Of a stretch of 64,000 bases of DNA, positions 18,270 through 27,454 are shown piece after piece. Source of the stretch: Nitrospirota bacterium (GTDB taxonomy: Bacteria; Nitrospirota; Thermodesulfovibrionia; Thermodesulfovibrionales; JdFR-88); NCBI GenBank assembly GCA_021840255.1, contig JAKBYX010000008.1, forward strand, positions 34,672 to 98,671. The letters are read 5' to 3'. Numbering within the stretch: position 1 is the stretch's first letter; the number at the start of each line of letters is the position of its first letter. The notes under the pieces were generated by a model, which searched no databases, had not been told where the DNA came from, and worked only from the letters and a program-made list of their open reading frames with translations. Position numbers and translations under genes: made by a program.

Positions 18270-18674
18270 CTACAGGTATCCTTTTCCCCGCAGGAAGGTT
18301 TCTGCCTTGACGGCCAGGGCCTCCGCCTCCCTTCTGAGCTCCGTGTAATCCTCCTTTGTGAAGGTGTAGGAAGGATTATAATCAGCCTCCTCCCTGTATT
18401 TCATGAGCTTGGAAAAAACATGGGAGGTCCCGGCCTCGAACTGCCCCTCTTTTACGAAATGCAGGCCAAAAAGCCTCAAGGCCCCTTCATGGCTTTTTGG
18501 TTCAAGTCCCTTTGACAAAAGCACGGCCCTGATATGATAAAGAGCAAAATAATACAGCCGCGACACAGCATCGTTTATGAGCCCGCCCTCAAAGAGAAGT
18601 TCGGCGGCCTTTATGGATTCCTTTGCCCGCGCAAGCTCCTCCGCGATATTGATTTTTTTATTGTCTTCCGTCAT
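18270..18674 (-). CDS. HEPN domain protein (HepT-like)
   Basis: 134 residues, all helical, with the HEPN pattern AAELLFEGGLINDAVSRLYYFALYHIRAVL and the late TYTELRREAEALAVKAETFL-type helix (here YTFTKEDYTELRREAEALAV). In many cases such proteins are RNases or targets of an adjacent nucleotidyltransferase that AMPylates them (type VII toxin-antitoxin, HepT/MntA). The canonical RxxxxxH motif is not clearly present; the nearest arginine and histidine are in RLYYFALYH. Its ATG overlaps the stop codon of the nucleotidyltransferase gene (ATGA), so the two are coupled. Confidence 0.8.
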   Translation of the reverse strand: MTEDNKKINIAEELARAKESIKAAELLFEGGLINDAVSRLYYFALYHIRAVLLSKGLEPKSHEGALRLFGLHFVKEGQFEAGTSHVFSKLMKYREEADYNPSYTFTKEDYTELRREAEALAVKAETFLRGKGYL

Positions 18675-19003
18675 AGCGGGATGCCTTCACGTTCGATATC
18701 CAGGGCTATCCGTCTCTCCCGCCTTTTAAGATTTTCGAAATCTTCTTCGGACAACACCAGAACGGAAAGCGGCATAAGGTTCTCCAGCTCTACTTCAGCC
18801 GTTTTTTCCAGCACGCGGTCCCTGGTCTCCCCAGTCAATCCGCGTACAATAACGGCGATGTCGATATCCGACCATTCATCGAAATCCCCCCTTGCCCTGG
18901 AGCCGTACAGCATGACCGCTGCAAGGCTGTCTCCCAGGAGGGCGGTAAGACCTTTTTTTAACTGGGCCAATGTTTTTTTTTCTTCCGCCTTAAGCGATTC
19001 CAT
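18671..19003 (-). CDS. Minimal nucleotidyltransferase (MNT/MntA-like)
   Basis: About 110 residues. The nucleotidyltransferase motif GSRARGDFDEWSDIDIAV (residues 34-51) carries the GS and the DxD (D46, D48) needed for metal and nucleotide binding. Such proteins act as AMPylating antitoxins for an adjacent HEPN toxin. The frame is open to an upstream ATG at 19063, but ATG 19003 is preferred: the protein then starts like its family, and a TATAAA lies 12 bases before it. It follows the ABC permease gene closely on the same strand. Confidence 0.82.
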   Translation of the reverse strand: MESLKAEEKKTLAQLKKGLTALLGDSLAAVMLYGSRARGDFDEWSDIDIAVIVRGLTGETRDRVLEKTAEVELENLMPLSVLVLSEEDFENLKRRERRIALDIEREGIPL

Positions 19004-19069
19004 GATTTTTCTTATTTTATAGAAATTCAGGGTAAAATGCATAGGCGGCGAGGCAGCTTTCAAACAACT

Positions 19070-20230
19070 TCAGGCCCGCAGGGCGTCCACAATATTCATC
19101 CGCGCGGCCCTGAAGGCCGGCAACACTCCTCCGGCAAACCCCATTATGAGGGAAAACGCGACGGCCCTCCAGATGATCCCCTCCGTAAGGGTGAATGAGA
19201 ACGACAGCTCGGAGAAGGTCTGCCAATTCACCGTGGAGATGGTAAAAAACTGGAGGAACGATGCGAAGAAGAGGCCCGCCAGACCGCCTAAAAGCCCCAG
19301 CATAAGCGACTCCGCCATGAACGCCCGCAGGATGCTGCCGCGCTCGAAACCAAGCGCCCTCAAGGTCCCTATCTCCCTGGTTCTGGTCACCACGGCCGCG
19401 TACATGGTGATGATGGCCCCGATGACCGCGCCCATGGAGAATATGATGGAAAGCGAAATGCCCAGGATGTTCAGGAATTTTGCCATGATCCGCGACTGCT
19501 TCTCGTAATACGTGTTTTCGCGCATTGCCTGGAGGGTGAGCCGCGGGTCACGTTCGATCTCCTTTTTGAACCGGCCGAAAAGCGCAGGGTCCCTGAGCTT
19601 GAATAGCACGGAGGAGTATGCCTGCCTCCTGAACGCCTGCATCAGTTGGTCCGCGTCTCCCCAGACCTCGGAACTGAACGCGGTGGCGCCCGCGTCGAAT
19701 ATCCCCACCACCTTCCAATGCCTCATTGCGAAATAAAGCGTACTGCCCAGCCCAACGCCCTTAAAAAGTTTTGCCACCCTAATTCCGGCCATAATCTCCG
19801 ATGAGCCCGGCCGGGGCATGCGTCCGGCAATCAGCTTTATCTGCGGCCTTAAATGAAGGGATTCAGGCCCTATACCCCGAATTGCCAGGTTCGATAGCGC
19901 CCCTCCCTTTTTGGGAAGGGTAATCAGTACAAGGATCTCTTTTGCCAAAAGGATCTTCCCGTCTCGTGCCACAGCCACATATGGGGAAGTCGCAATTATG
20001 TCCGCCTGGTCCCGGTCTATGGCGCTTTGGACCTCGGTCTGCGCCCCTTTCCGAAGTACCACCGCATTGTCTGGAGAACCCGTTTCGACAAGGGTTTTTT
20101 TAAGCCCCTGGGCCAGCATCAAAACGGAGGCGAAGACGAACACTACCAGCGCCATTCCCCCAGCCGTAAGAGCTGTCGTGAGCTTTCTTGTCCAGAGGTT
20201 CCTCAGGCTGTAGGACAAAGGTATGCCCAT
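19070..20230 (-). CDS. ABC transporter permease, FtsX/MacB-like (second)
   Basis: 386 residues with one N-terminal membrane helix (about 18-38), a large extracytoplasmic domain and three C-terminal helices, the MacB/FtsX permease layout. ATG 20230 is chosen because AAGGAGG lies 12 bases upstream and it starts MGIPLSYSLRNLWTRKLTTA, typical for the family; the frame is open to 20284 but that would overlap the first permease gene. It forms one transporter with the neighbouring permease, ATPase and membrane-fusion protein. The SIIFSMGAVIGAIITMYAAV and RTREIGTLRALGFERGSILR segments are family hallmarks. Confidence 0.9.
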   Translation of the reverse strand: MGIPLSYSLRNLWTRKLTTALTAGGMALVVFVFASVLMLAQGLKKTLVETGSPDNAVVLRKGAQTEVQSAIDRDQADIIATSPYVAVARDGKILLAKEILVLITLPKKGGALSNLAIRGIGPESLHLRPQIKLIAGRMPRPGSSEIMAGIRVAKLFKGVGLGSTLYFAMRHWKVVGIFDAGATAFSSEVWGDADQLMQAFRRQAYSSVLFKLRDPALFGRFKKEIERDPRLTLQAMRENTYYEKQSRIMAKFLNILGISLSIIFSMGAVIGAIITMYAAVVTRTREIGTLRALGFERGSILRAFMAESLMLGLLGGLAGLFFASFLQFFTISTVNWQTFSELSFSFTLTEGIIWRAVAFSLIMGFAGGVLPAFRAARMNIVDALRA

Positions 20231-20232
20231 AA

Positions 20233-21390
20233 TCAGCCAAGCCTCCTTAAACCTTCGGCAATCGGCGTTTTTATGGCTTTCCATGCGGGGAAGACCGCAG
20301 CAACAAGACCTACCAGGGCAGAGGCCGCCGCATAGAACAGAAACAGGCGCCTGCTGACATTGAAAACGGGGAAAAAAGCGCCGAGCTGCGCCCTGAACGC
20401 ATGGGCGGCAGGATAGGTAAGAACGATTCCCAATACGCAGCCTGCCGTCACTATCACCATGGATTCGCCAAGGATAATCCCGGCTATCCTCGGGCCCCCG
20501 AACCCAAGGGTCTTTAAAATGGCGTACTCCCCGATGCGCTCTCTCACGGTCATTGCCATTGTATTTGCGGCTACTGCCATGATGATGGCTATGATAACGA
20601 ATGATACAAGCTGTATCACCATCAGGAGCGCCTCGGTCATGGATATGAAACTTAGCTGGAAGGACTTTTCCGTTTCCGTGAGCGTCTCGGCCAGCGAATT
20701 TTTGAACATGGCGTCTATCTGCGAGGAGATGGACGGGGCAAGCAGCGGGCCGGATATGCTCTCCATGAAAAAACCTGCCTCGTCCGCGCGGTCCGGGGCC
20801 GCCTTTTTGATGGACTCGTTCAGGTAGTCCCAGTGAAAGAAAAACTGGGACTCATCGGTACTCTTGTCCCTTCCCCTGTATATGGCCCTTATCACGAAAT
20901 CCAGGTCAACCGGGTAATTGGTCCCCTTGAGCGTCACCAGGTCTCCCACCTTCCAGCCGAACCTTTGGGCCAGTTTTATGCCCACCACCGCCCCCCTCCT
21001 GTCGCTTAAAAAAGCCGACTTTTGCTCCGGGGAGATTATATATTCGGGGTAGAGTTTCAGGTAACTCCTGGGCTCAACCGCAAAGTTGGCGAAAAAATTC
21101 TTCTCGTTTATGTAGATCCCGCCAAACCAGCTGCCCCAGGAAACATCCGTAACGCCCTTCACCTGGCGTATCTTGTCCTTATAAGACAGGGGCAGGGGAA
21201 AGGTAAGCGATATGGAGTTCCTTGTCACGAGGCGTGTGGCTGATGATGCCGCGACCCCCGCATACCATGCGCTTACGACGGTCCGTAGCAAGCCGAAGGC
21301 AACCAGAGCTATGACAACGCTCCCGATGGTAAGCAGTGTGCGCGTTTTATGCCTGAAGGCGTTTTTAAGTATTATCTTGAACGCGAACAT
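20233..21390 (-). CDS. ABC transporter permease, FtsX/MacB-like (first)
   Basis: 385 residues with the same layout as the next permease: N-terminal helix after FKIILKNAFRHKTRTLLTIG, periplasmic domain (about 45-255), and three C-terminal helices with MTVRERIGEYAILKTLGFGG. Two different permeases suggest a heterodimeric membrane part. It begins 13 bases after the ATPase gene and ends 2 bases before the second permease. Substrate unknown; the setting next to a type III polyketide synthase suggests export of its product or a lipid-linked form. Confidence 0.9.
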   Translation of the reverse strand: MFAFKIILKNAFRHKTRTLLTIGSVVIALVAFGLLRTVVSAWYAGVAASSATRLVTRNSISLTFPLPLSYKDKIRQVKGVTDVSWGSWFGGIYINEKNFFANFAVEPRSYLKLYPEYIISPEQKSAFLSDRRGAVVGIKLAQRFGWKVGDLVTLKGTNYPVDLDFVIRAIYRGRDKSTDESQFFFHWDYLNESIKKAAPDRADEAGFFMESISGPLLAPSISSQIDAMFKNSLAETLTETEKSFQLSFISMTEALLMVIQLVSFVIIAIIMAVAANTMAMTVRERIGEYAILKTLGFGGPRIAGIILGESMVIVTAGCVLGIVLTYPAAHAFRAQLGAFFPVFNVSRRLFLFYAAASALVGLVAAVFPAWKAIKTPIAEGLRRLG

Positions 21391-21403
21391 CAGGCCCCCA
21401 ACA

Positions 21404-22084
21404 TCAGGTTAATACGCCCTTTTCGAGGGTTCTTACGGCGTGGGCCTTAGCTGCGGCCCTGGGGTCATGCGTGACCATGATGATGGTCTTTCCAAGCTGC
21501 CTGTTCAGATTTTCCATAAGGGAAAGCACCTCTTGTGCCGAAACACGGTCCAGGTCCCCGGTGGGCTCGTCGGCAACCAGTATCACCGGGTCCGTCACAA
21601 CGGCCCTCGCTATCGCCACACGCTGCTGCTGCCCTCCGGAGAGTTGCCCCGGATAGTGTGCTATCCTTTCGGAAAGGCCTACCAGATCGAGGACCGCGCG
21701 GGCGTGCTCCATCCGCTCCTTTTTAGAAAGGCCGGTCAGAAGCAGCGGGAGCTCCACGTTCTCAATTGCCGTCAGCACCGGGATGAGATTGTAGAACTGG
21801 AATATGAAACCGACGTTCAGGGCCCGCCAGCCTGCAAGCTCATTTTCGGATAAAGAGGTGATATCCACCCCTCCCACCAGTATGGCCCCGCTGTCGGCCC
21901 TGTCGATGCCGGCTATAAGGTTCAGAAGGGTGGTTTTCCCGGAGCCGGAGGGCCCCATGAGGGCCAGGAATTCGCCCTCCGCGATCTCGAAAGAGATTTC
22001 TTCAAGCACCCGTATCTGCTGGCTGCCGCGCCTGTAGGACTTGTTCAGGCTCAGGATGCGCGCTATGGGCTCTTTAGGTCCCAT
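21404..22084 (-). CDS. ABC transporter ATPase, LolD/MacB-type
   Basis: 226 residues. Walker A GPSGSGKTT at about 44-52, Q loop in FIFQFYNLIPVLTAIENVEL, signature LSGGQQQRVAIARA, Walker B VILVADEPTGDLD, and the switch histidine in IMVTHDPRA. The sequence type is that of LolD/FtsE/MacB ATPases that pair with FtsX-like permeases. It starts 1 base after the membrane-fusion protein gene, so the four transporter genes form an operon. Confidence 0.95.
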   Translation of the reverse strand: MGPKEPIARILSLNKSYRRGSQQIRVLEEISFEIAEGEFLALMGPSGSGKTTLLNLIAGIDRADSGAILVGGVDITSLSENELAGWRALNVGFIFQFYNLIPVLTAIENVELPLLLTGLSKKERMEHARAVLDLVGLSERIAHYPGQLSGGQQQRVAIARAVVTDPVILVADEPTGDLDRVSAQEVLSLMENLNRQLGKTIIMVTHDPRAAAKAHAVRTLEKGVLT

Positions 22085-22085
22085 T

Positions 22086-23303
22086 TTAAGTGGCTGGTTC
22101 TATTTTTGAGCCGTTTTTAAGGCCGGAGGGAGGATTTACCACGACCGTGTCTCCGGGTTTGACACCTCTTTTAATGATCAGCATCCCGCCCATCTGCCCG
22201 TCCGTGACAACCGTTGTGTCTATGGCGCGGCCCTCCCGCATCAGGAAAACTGCGGCCCCGCCGTCCTTTTTTTTGATCACCAGGGAGGCAGGGTCTATCA
22301 CGACCCTTGGTTTTTCCTCGCCAGGGGCTACCGCCCTGGACAGGAAATTCACCCTGGCGCTCATTTCGGGAAGGACCCTTTGGTCCTTTTTGAGAAATTT
22401 CACCTTTACCGTCACCGTGGCCTTTGTCTTGTCGGCAGTGGGCACGATCATGTGCACCTTCCCCGGAAAATGGATGCCGGGCAGCGCGTCAAGCTCTATG
22501 TCGCATGGCTGCCCCTTCCATATCTTTTCGATGCCGGACTCGGATACGTCCGCCTCAATCTGCAGGGAGTTCATATCGGCTATCGTAACAACTGATGCCT
22601 GGACATTGGAGGCGGCCCCTATGGGAGTGATTATATCGCCTATGTCGGCGTTCTTGGTGAGGACCACGGCATCGAAAGGGGCTCGTATATACGTGTAGCC
22701 CAACTGCACGATGGCGTACCGGACGGCTGCCTCGTCCGCGGCTATGACCGCTTTTGCCGCATCCACGCCCGCAAGCGCCTTCCGGTAATTGGCGAAAGAC
22801 GTGTCGTAATCGGCCCTGGCTATAAGGTTCTTTTTCAGAAGCTCGCTGTTTCTTTTAAAGGAAAGCCTTGCATCGTAAAGCCCGGCCTGGGCCTCATCCA
22901 GGTTGAAACGGGCTGTTTTCAGGTTGGCCTCCGCCTGCTCTTTTGCCGCGATAAGGTCCAGATCGTCAAGCCGGGCGATCACCTGCCCCTTCCGTACCTT
23001 GCTTCCCTCCTCAACCATGAGAGACTCCAGCTTGCCGGTTATCTTTGAGGATACGGCCGATTTTTTTTGCGCCACCACATACCCGCTTGCGCTGAGGACC
23101 GAGAGGGCCTGGGAAGGGTACATAAGGGCCACGCTTGAGACATGGACCGTATAGGTCCTGGAAAACACGCCGGATATGTAAAGGGCCAGGACAAGGAGAA
23201 GAAAGGCCGCAAGCGCCGCCAGAAATCTGCGTCCACGCTTCGCCTGGCGGAACTGGATGGCTGATTTGTCTATTTTAAGCCTGGAAAGGTCCTGGCCGGA
23301 CAT
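22086..23303 (-). CDS. Membrane-fusion protein (HlyD/RND-type periplasmic adaptor)
   Basis: 405 residues: a short cytoplasmic N-terminus, one membrane helix (about 27-46), a biotinyl-lipoyl-like hairpin domain with SGYVVAQKKSAVSSKITGKL and EEGSKVRKGQVIARLDD, a coiled-coil alpha hairpin (about 110-205), and the beta-barrel domain. Adaptors like this link an inner-membrane ABC exporter to an outer-membrane channel. No TolC-like gene is in the window. It is the first gene of the transporter operon and lies 145 bases after the polyketide synthase gene on the same strand. Confidence 0.93.
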   Translation of the reverse strand: MSGQDLSRLKIDKSAIQFRQAKRGRRFLAALAAFLLLVLALYISGVFSRTYTVHVSSVALMYPSQALSVLSASGYVVAQKKSAVSSKITGKLESLMVEEGSKVRKGQVIARLDDLDLIAAKEQAEANLKTARFNLDEAQAGLYDARLSFKRNSELLKKNLIARADYDTSFANYRKALAGVDAAKAVIAADEAAVRYAIVQLGYTYIRAPFDAVVLTKNADIGDIITPIGAASNVQASVVTIADMNSLQIEADVSESGIEKIWKGQPCDIELDALPGIHFPGKVHMIVPTADKTKATVTVKVKFLKKDQRVLPEMSARVNFLSRAVAPGEEKPRVVIDPASLVIKKKDGGAAVFLMREGRAIDTTVVTDGQMGGMLIIKRGVKPGDTVVVNPPSGLKNGSKIEPAT

Positions 23304-23448
23304 TAAAAAAAACCCCTTTGGTGAAAATTATAAAAGAAAAAGACCCGTTTCAAGAGAAAGCGCCTTTTTATTTTATCACAATCGGCAGGAGTGGATTACG
23401 GGCCGCATACCGCGAGTTGGCGGCTCCGTTACTGATCAAAATAGAAAA

Positions 23449-24540
23449 TTAAAAAATCATTCCCCTGTTCAGAAGGAGCGCGCAATGGGCGGAGAGGCCC
23501 GCCCCGAAAGATACCATGGCGCAATATTCCCCCGCCGTAAAACCCTGCCTCAATAGCTCATCGAGCACGAACCAGACCGTCGGGGAGGACATATTGCCGT
23601 GTTCCTTCAATACCTTTCTGGCGGCAATGGTTTTTCCCACCGGAAGCCCAATGGCTTCCATGATGGCGCCTATGATTTTTTCGCCTCCGGCATGTATTGC
23701 CCAGTGGTCAATGTCCTCTACACCCAGAGAGACGCCCGCAAGGGTGTCCAGCACGGATGCCTTTACCGGTTCTCTAAGGATCCTTGGCAGGTCCATGGAA
23801 AGCTGGTTTACCAGCCTGCCTCCTCTGTGAACGTAGCGGATGGCTTCCCTTAATTCGGGGGCAAACCGCATTGAGCTGGAGACGACCTCCATGCCGTGCG
23901 GCCTGTCCCACAGTATGGCAGCAGCGGCCCCGTCAGAAAAAAGCGCGTTTGACACTATAAGACTGGGGTCGTCTCCCGCCTCGCCCCCCATTTCACCCCT
24001 CATCTCAAATGTCGCGCTGCATATTTCCACGGATACGCAGGCCACCGCGCCGCCCGGATTATCATTAACGATCATTCCGGCCAGTTCGATGTTCGGAAGC
24101 GCACCAGCACAACCGGCCCCCACCAGGTCAAAGGCCTTTATGTCCCTTTTCAGGCCCAGCCGTTCGATCATATAAGTTGAAAGCCCAGGGCATATATATC
24201 CCGTGCAGGTGTTGAGGACCAGCCCTTTTAATTCCCGCGCGGAAAGACCGCACCCGTCCATGGCAGCCTCAAGGGCTCGGCAGGAAAGCTCAAGCGCTCT
24301 TTCAGTAAACCGGGCTATCCTGGCATCGGGGTCCTCCCGGAAAAAACTTTTGGCGTCCTCGATCGCAAAATGCCTGGTCTCGATGGAAGGATGATCGAAA
24401 ACCCGCTTCAGCAGAAGCCTTCCCCTGCGGCCAAGCTCATCTGGGAAATGTTTGAGAAGATAGTTAGCCGCCTCTTTCTGAGTGACCCTGAACTCAGGCA
24501 CCGCGGTGGCCAGGGCGGCGATCTTCGGCCCGGACCTCAT
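23449..24540 (-). CDS. Type III polyketide synthase (chalcone/stilbene synthase family)
   Basis: 363 residues. The catalytic triad is C144 (DLVGAGCAGALPN), H283 (HWAIHAGGEKII) and N316 (KEHGNMSSPTVWF). The TCTGYICPGLSTYMIERLGL segment is also typical. Such enzymes load an acyl-CoA and extend it with malonyl-CoA to give pyrones, resorcinols or naphthalenes; the starter unit cannot be read from sequence. ATG 24540 overlaps the stop of the radical SAM gene (ATGA), so the frame upstream of it (open to 24618) is not used. The tight coupling argues for a joint pathway with the radical SAM enzyme and the exporter. Confidence 0.9.
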   Translation of the reverse strand: MRSGPKIAALATAVPEFRVTQKEAANYLLKHFPDELGRRGRLLLKRVFDHPSIETRHFAIEDAKSFFREDPDARIARFTERALELSCRALEAAMDGCGLSARELKGLVLNTCTGYICPGLSTYMIERLGLKRDIKAFDLVGAGCAGALPNIELAGMIVNDNPGGAVACVSVEICSATFEMRGEMGGEAGDDPSLIVSNALFSDGAAAAILWDRPHGMEVVSSSMRFAPELREAIRYVHRGGRLVNQLSMDLPRILREPVKASVLDTLAGVSLGVEDIDHWAIHAGGEKIIGAIMEAIGLPVGKTIAARKVLKEHGNMSSPTVWFVLDELLRQGFTAGEYCAMVSFGAGLSAHCALLLNRGMIF

Positions 24541-26015
24541 CGGGTCCCTATCCCAAGGCCGGCCTGTCCTATACCAAGGATGGCCATCCCCCGGCGGATG
24601 AAGGCCGTATGCCTCCAAAGAGGGGGTTTTACCCCGAACCTGCCGGATAGCCTCCTTATACGGGGCAGGTATTTTGACTGCATGGAACGGATATCTATGA
24701 TATTCAGATTTCCCTCGATGGCAACCTCCAATTTCCGGAAAAGCCAGTCAAAATTTATTAAAGGAGAGAGATAAAACACCGGGGCCAGCATTTCCGAGGG
24801 AGTAATGGATAACAGGCCCTCCGCCCTTGCTATCCTCTCAAGTTCCGTGCCCGGATATATGCGGATGCCCACATTGAAGAATGCCACGTCCTGTGGTTTC
24901 AGGTTTGTCCTGGCGAATTGAATGGTTTCCGAGACCGTCTCCGGGGTTTCGCCGGGGCCACCCAGCATGAATATCCAAAGGCAGGGAAGCCCGCTTTTAC
25001 GCAAGATCTGCGCAGCCCGCCTGACGTGTTCAGCTAAAAAACCTTTTTTAAGCCTTGCCAGCACCTGGTCCGAAGCGCTCTCAGCGGTTATGCCCACGCC
25101 GGCAAACCCTGCTTTTTCCATGGACTGAACCAGATCCTGGGATATAAAAAGAGGGTTCAGCTCTATAGTATGGAGTCTTGCTCCAATCTTTCTTTTTATC
25201 ACCTCTTCGCAAAGCGCTGCGGCATGCCACGGAGGAGAATTAAATACATTGTCCACAAACTCGATGTCCCTGAAGCCGGTTTTGAAGAGACGCTCTATAT
25301 GGCGGGCGGCTTCCGCCGGTTCCATGAATTCATAGTGCCCTTTCCCGTCATCCGGTTTCCCGTCCAGCTTCCGGCCCAGTTTACGGTATGTGCAATAGAC
25401 ACACTCAAAATGGCAGCCCGCCTTGGTAAGCAGGGGCGCGGTGGAAAGCATGGAAAGATAACGCCTCGTGTTCAACCACTTTTCATATGCGGGGGGACCG
25501 GCCACGGATTGCATTCTGGGCGCTGGGACTGAAACAAAAAGCCCGTTTTCCATTCTGGCTGTGCCTCTGAGCCCGTCTGGTTTTTTGCCCGAAGCGATTG
25601 CATCCAGCACCGCCGGAAACACTCTTTCCCCGTCCGACAGTATGGCAAGGTCCGCCCCGGTTTCCACCAGGAGCTCGCGGGGCATCACGGAAAGCGCCGC
25701 CCCTCCTATTATTAATGGTTGGCCAGCCAGCTCCTTCCTTACGGCGCGGGTTATTGCCTTTAATTCTCCATAAAACATGGCGGGCTCCGCGATGTCGTTG
25801 TTGTCGATATTTCTTATGGAAATGCCGGTGACATCGGGGTTGAACATCCTGATGGCCGAGCGGACGGCATGGCCGGGATCGCGCTCGAACATGAGATCAA
25901 GCAATTTCACCTCATGGCCGGCTTCCTGTGCGGCCTCCGCTGCAACACATGCCCCCACAGGCATTACCGGTTCCGGATATATATTGCGGTTTGCTGAAAT
26001 TATAAGGACCTTCAT
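24537..26015 (-). CDS. B12-binding-domain radical SAM enzyme
   Basis: 492 residues. The N-terminal 150 residues have the cobalamin-binding Rossmann-like layout of class B radical SAM enzymes (MKVLIISANRNIYPEPVMPV; LIIGGAALSVMPRELLVETG), without the DxHxxG motif. The radical SAM core has the cluster motif CHFECVYC (C201, C205, C208), and the GGPGETPETVSETIQFA and GITAESASDQVLARLKKG segments are usual. Members methylate unreactive carbons or rearrange rings and chains. Coupled by ATGA to the polyketide synthase gene, so it probably acts on the polyketide or its starter. Specific reaction unknown. Confidence 0.9.
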   Translation of the reverse strand: MKVLIISANRNIYPEPVMPVGACVAAEAAQEAGHEVKLLDLMFERDPGHAVRSAIRMFNPDVTGISIRNIDNNDIAEPAMFYGELKAITRAVRKELAGQPLIIGGAALSVMPRELLVETGADLAILSDGERVFPAVLDAIASGKKPDGLRGTARMENGLFVSVPAPRMQSVAGPPAYEKWLNTRRYLSMLSTAPLLTKAGCHFECVYCTYRKLGRKLDGKPDDGKGHYEFMEPAEAARHIERLFKTGFRDIEFVDNVFNSPPWHAAALCEEVIKRKIGARLHTIELNPLFISQDLVQSMEKAGFAGVGITAESASDQVLARLKKGFLAEHVRRAAQILRKSGLPCLWIFMLGGPGETPETVSETIQFARTNLKPQDVAFFNVGIRIYPGTELERIARAEGLLSITPSEMLAPVFYLSPLINFDWLFRKLEVAIEGNLNIIDIRSMQSKYLPRIRRLSGRFGVKPPLWRHTAFIRRGMAILGIGQAGLGIGTR

Positions 26016-26149
26016 TGGATCAACCAGACCTTTTTATAAAGAGTGGGTTTATCTCCCCATACGGTACCCTTTTTTAGGAAGTGGGGTGCCCCAAAAAAAT
26101 TCTAGCAGGCTTTATTGTTAAAAGATACTTTGCTGCCTTTTGAGGGATC

Positions 26150-27454
26150 TCATATGGGGTCCGGTCCCTGCTTTCCATATGAGGAAGGCATGCCGGCCAT
26201 GCTCGAAAGCAGGCGGACGAAACTTACCCTCTCCACCCGTCTTACTTCCCTGAGCCCGAAGGGGATAAAAAAGGCCACAGCCAGTCCGGAGGCAGAGGAG
26301 ATGACGAATAATGAAAGTATCCTTTGGCCGAAAAGCGGAGGAAGCAATGGTATAAGGAGCCCCCCAACCAGCGCGCCAAAACAGAGGCCTATGCCGCTCA
26401 CCGCGTTCAGGTTGGCTATGGCTCTTGTCCTTTTTTCAGGGCTTGCGGCGTCGTATGCAAAATTCGAGGCCGCAAGATTGAACCCCGCCCAGATAAATCC
26501 GGAAAACACCTGGGCGAGCATCAGATAAAACGGGTTTTTGCTTACAAGCCAGAGTGCAGGTATGAACACTATGAGCCTGGATGTGGCTTTTATGATCTTG
26601 ATATTCCCGACCCTGTCAGCGTGCCTGCCCCATCGTTTAACGGACAAATAAAGCGCAAGCGCCTGGGCGGAACTTATCCCGATGTAGGTTAAATATGTGA
26701 AATGCAGACCGTTTAGCATCAGCACGGAAAAAAACGGGCCTGCCAGGTTGGCGGCGAAGCTGACCGCGCCCACGAAAAAGACGAACCGGCTGAAATTGCC
26801 CGCCCTCCTTCCGGTGATCAAACCTTTAACGGCAGGCGGACCCTGATCAAGCGCTGGCTCTTCCATGCGCCGCAGGAACCTCCAGGAGAACATCCTGAAG
26901 ACGAAGGCCGCGCCAAAAAGGATGGCGAAGCCTGTGAAAATGCCGGTCTTTTTCGTGAAATGCAGCACCGTGCTGGCAACCAGTGCAGCTATGACGGTTA
27001 TGATCCCCAGTACCTGGTTTCTCCATCCGAAATACTGGCCCCATTTCTCCTTGTCAACTATCTCGGACATCATGCTGCTCCAGGCCGGGGCCACCAGCGC
27101 GCCAAATGAAGTGAAAAGGACCACAGCGATTATGAAGACCCCCGGCCCGGAACGGGCGAAGACCGCCAGCAGCGCCATGAATAAAAGCGAGATGGCCTGC
27201 AACGGGACAAACAGGTCCATTATGGGTTTTCTGGCCCGGAACTTCTCCACCAGATGCGGGCTTTTGAGCTGGATCAAAGAGGCAAAGAGGTTAGGTATCG
27301 CACCCAGCAGGCCGACCTGTCCCAAAGTGCCGCCCACGGCCAGCAGGAAAGGGGTGAGATAATTCTGGACGAGCCCTCCCATGCAGCTTGCGAACACCCC
27401 GTCCACAAACGAATACCTGAGGGTCTTTTTTTTATCGATTATTTTTTGCGCCAT
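26150..27454 (-). CDS. MFS transporter
   Basis: About 434 residues with roughly twelve hydrophobic helices and the loop between helices 2 and 3 in the form HLVEKFRARKPIM, as in the major facilitator superfamily. The frame is open to a GTG at 27529, but ATG 27454 (MAQKIIDKKKTLRYSFVDGV) gives the normal N-terminus. It is the first gene of the minus-strand row that continues with the radical SAM and polyketide synthase genes (134-base gap). Substrate unknown; efflux of a small product is a reasonable guess from the context. Confidence 0.85.
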   Translation of the reverse strand: MAQKIIDKKKTLRYSFVDGVFASCMGGLVQNYLTPFLLAVGGTLGQVGLLGAIPNLFASLIQLKSPHLVEKFRARKPIMDLFVPLQAISLLFMALLAVFARSGPGVFIIAVVLFTSFGALVAPAWSSMMSEIVDKEKWGQYFGWRNQVLGIITVIAALVASTVLHFTKKTGIFTGFAILFGAAFVFRMFSWRFLRRMEEPALDQGPPAVKGLITGRRAGNFSRFVFFVGAVSFAANLAGPFFSVLMLNGLHFTYLTYIGISSAQALALYLSVKRWGRHADRVGNIKIIKATSRLIVFIPALWLVSKNPFYLMLAQVFSGFIWAGFNLAASNFAYDAASPEKRTRAIANLNAVSGIGLCFGALVGGLLIPLLPPLFGQRILSLFVISSASGLAVAFFIPFGLREVRRVERVSFVRLLSSMAGMPSSYGKQGPDPI

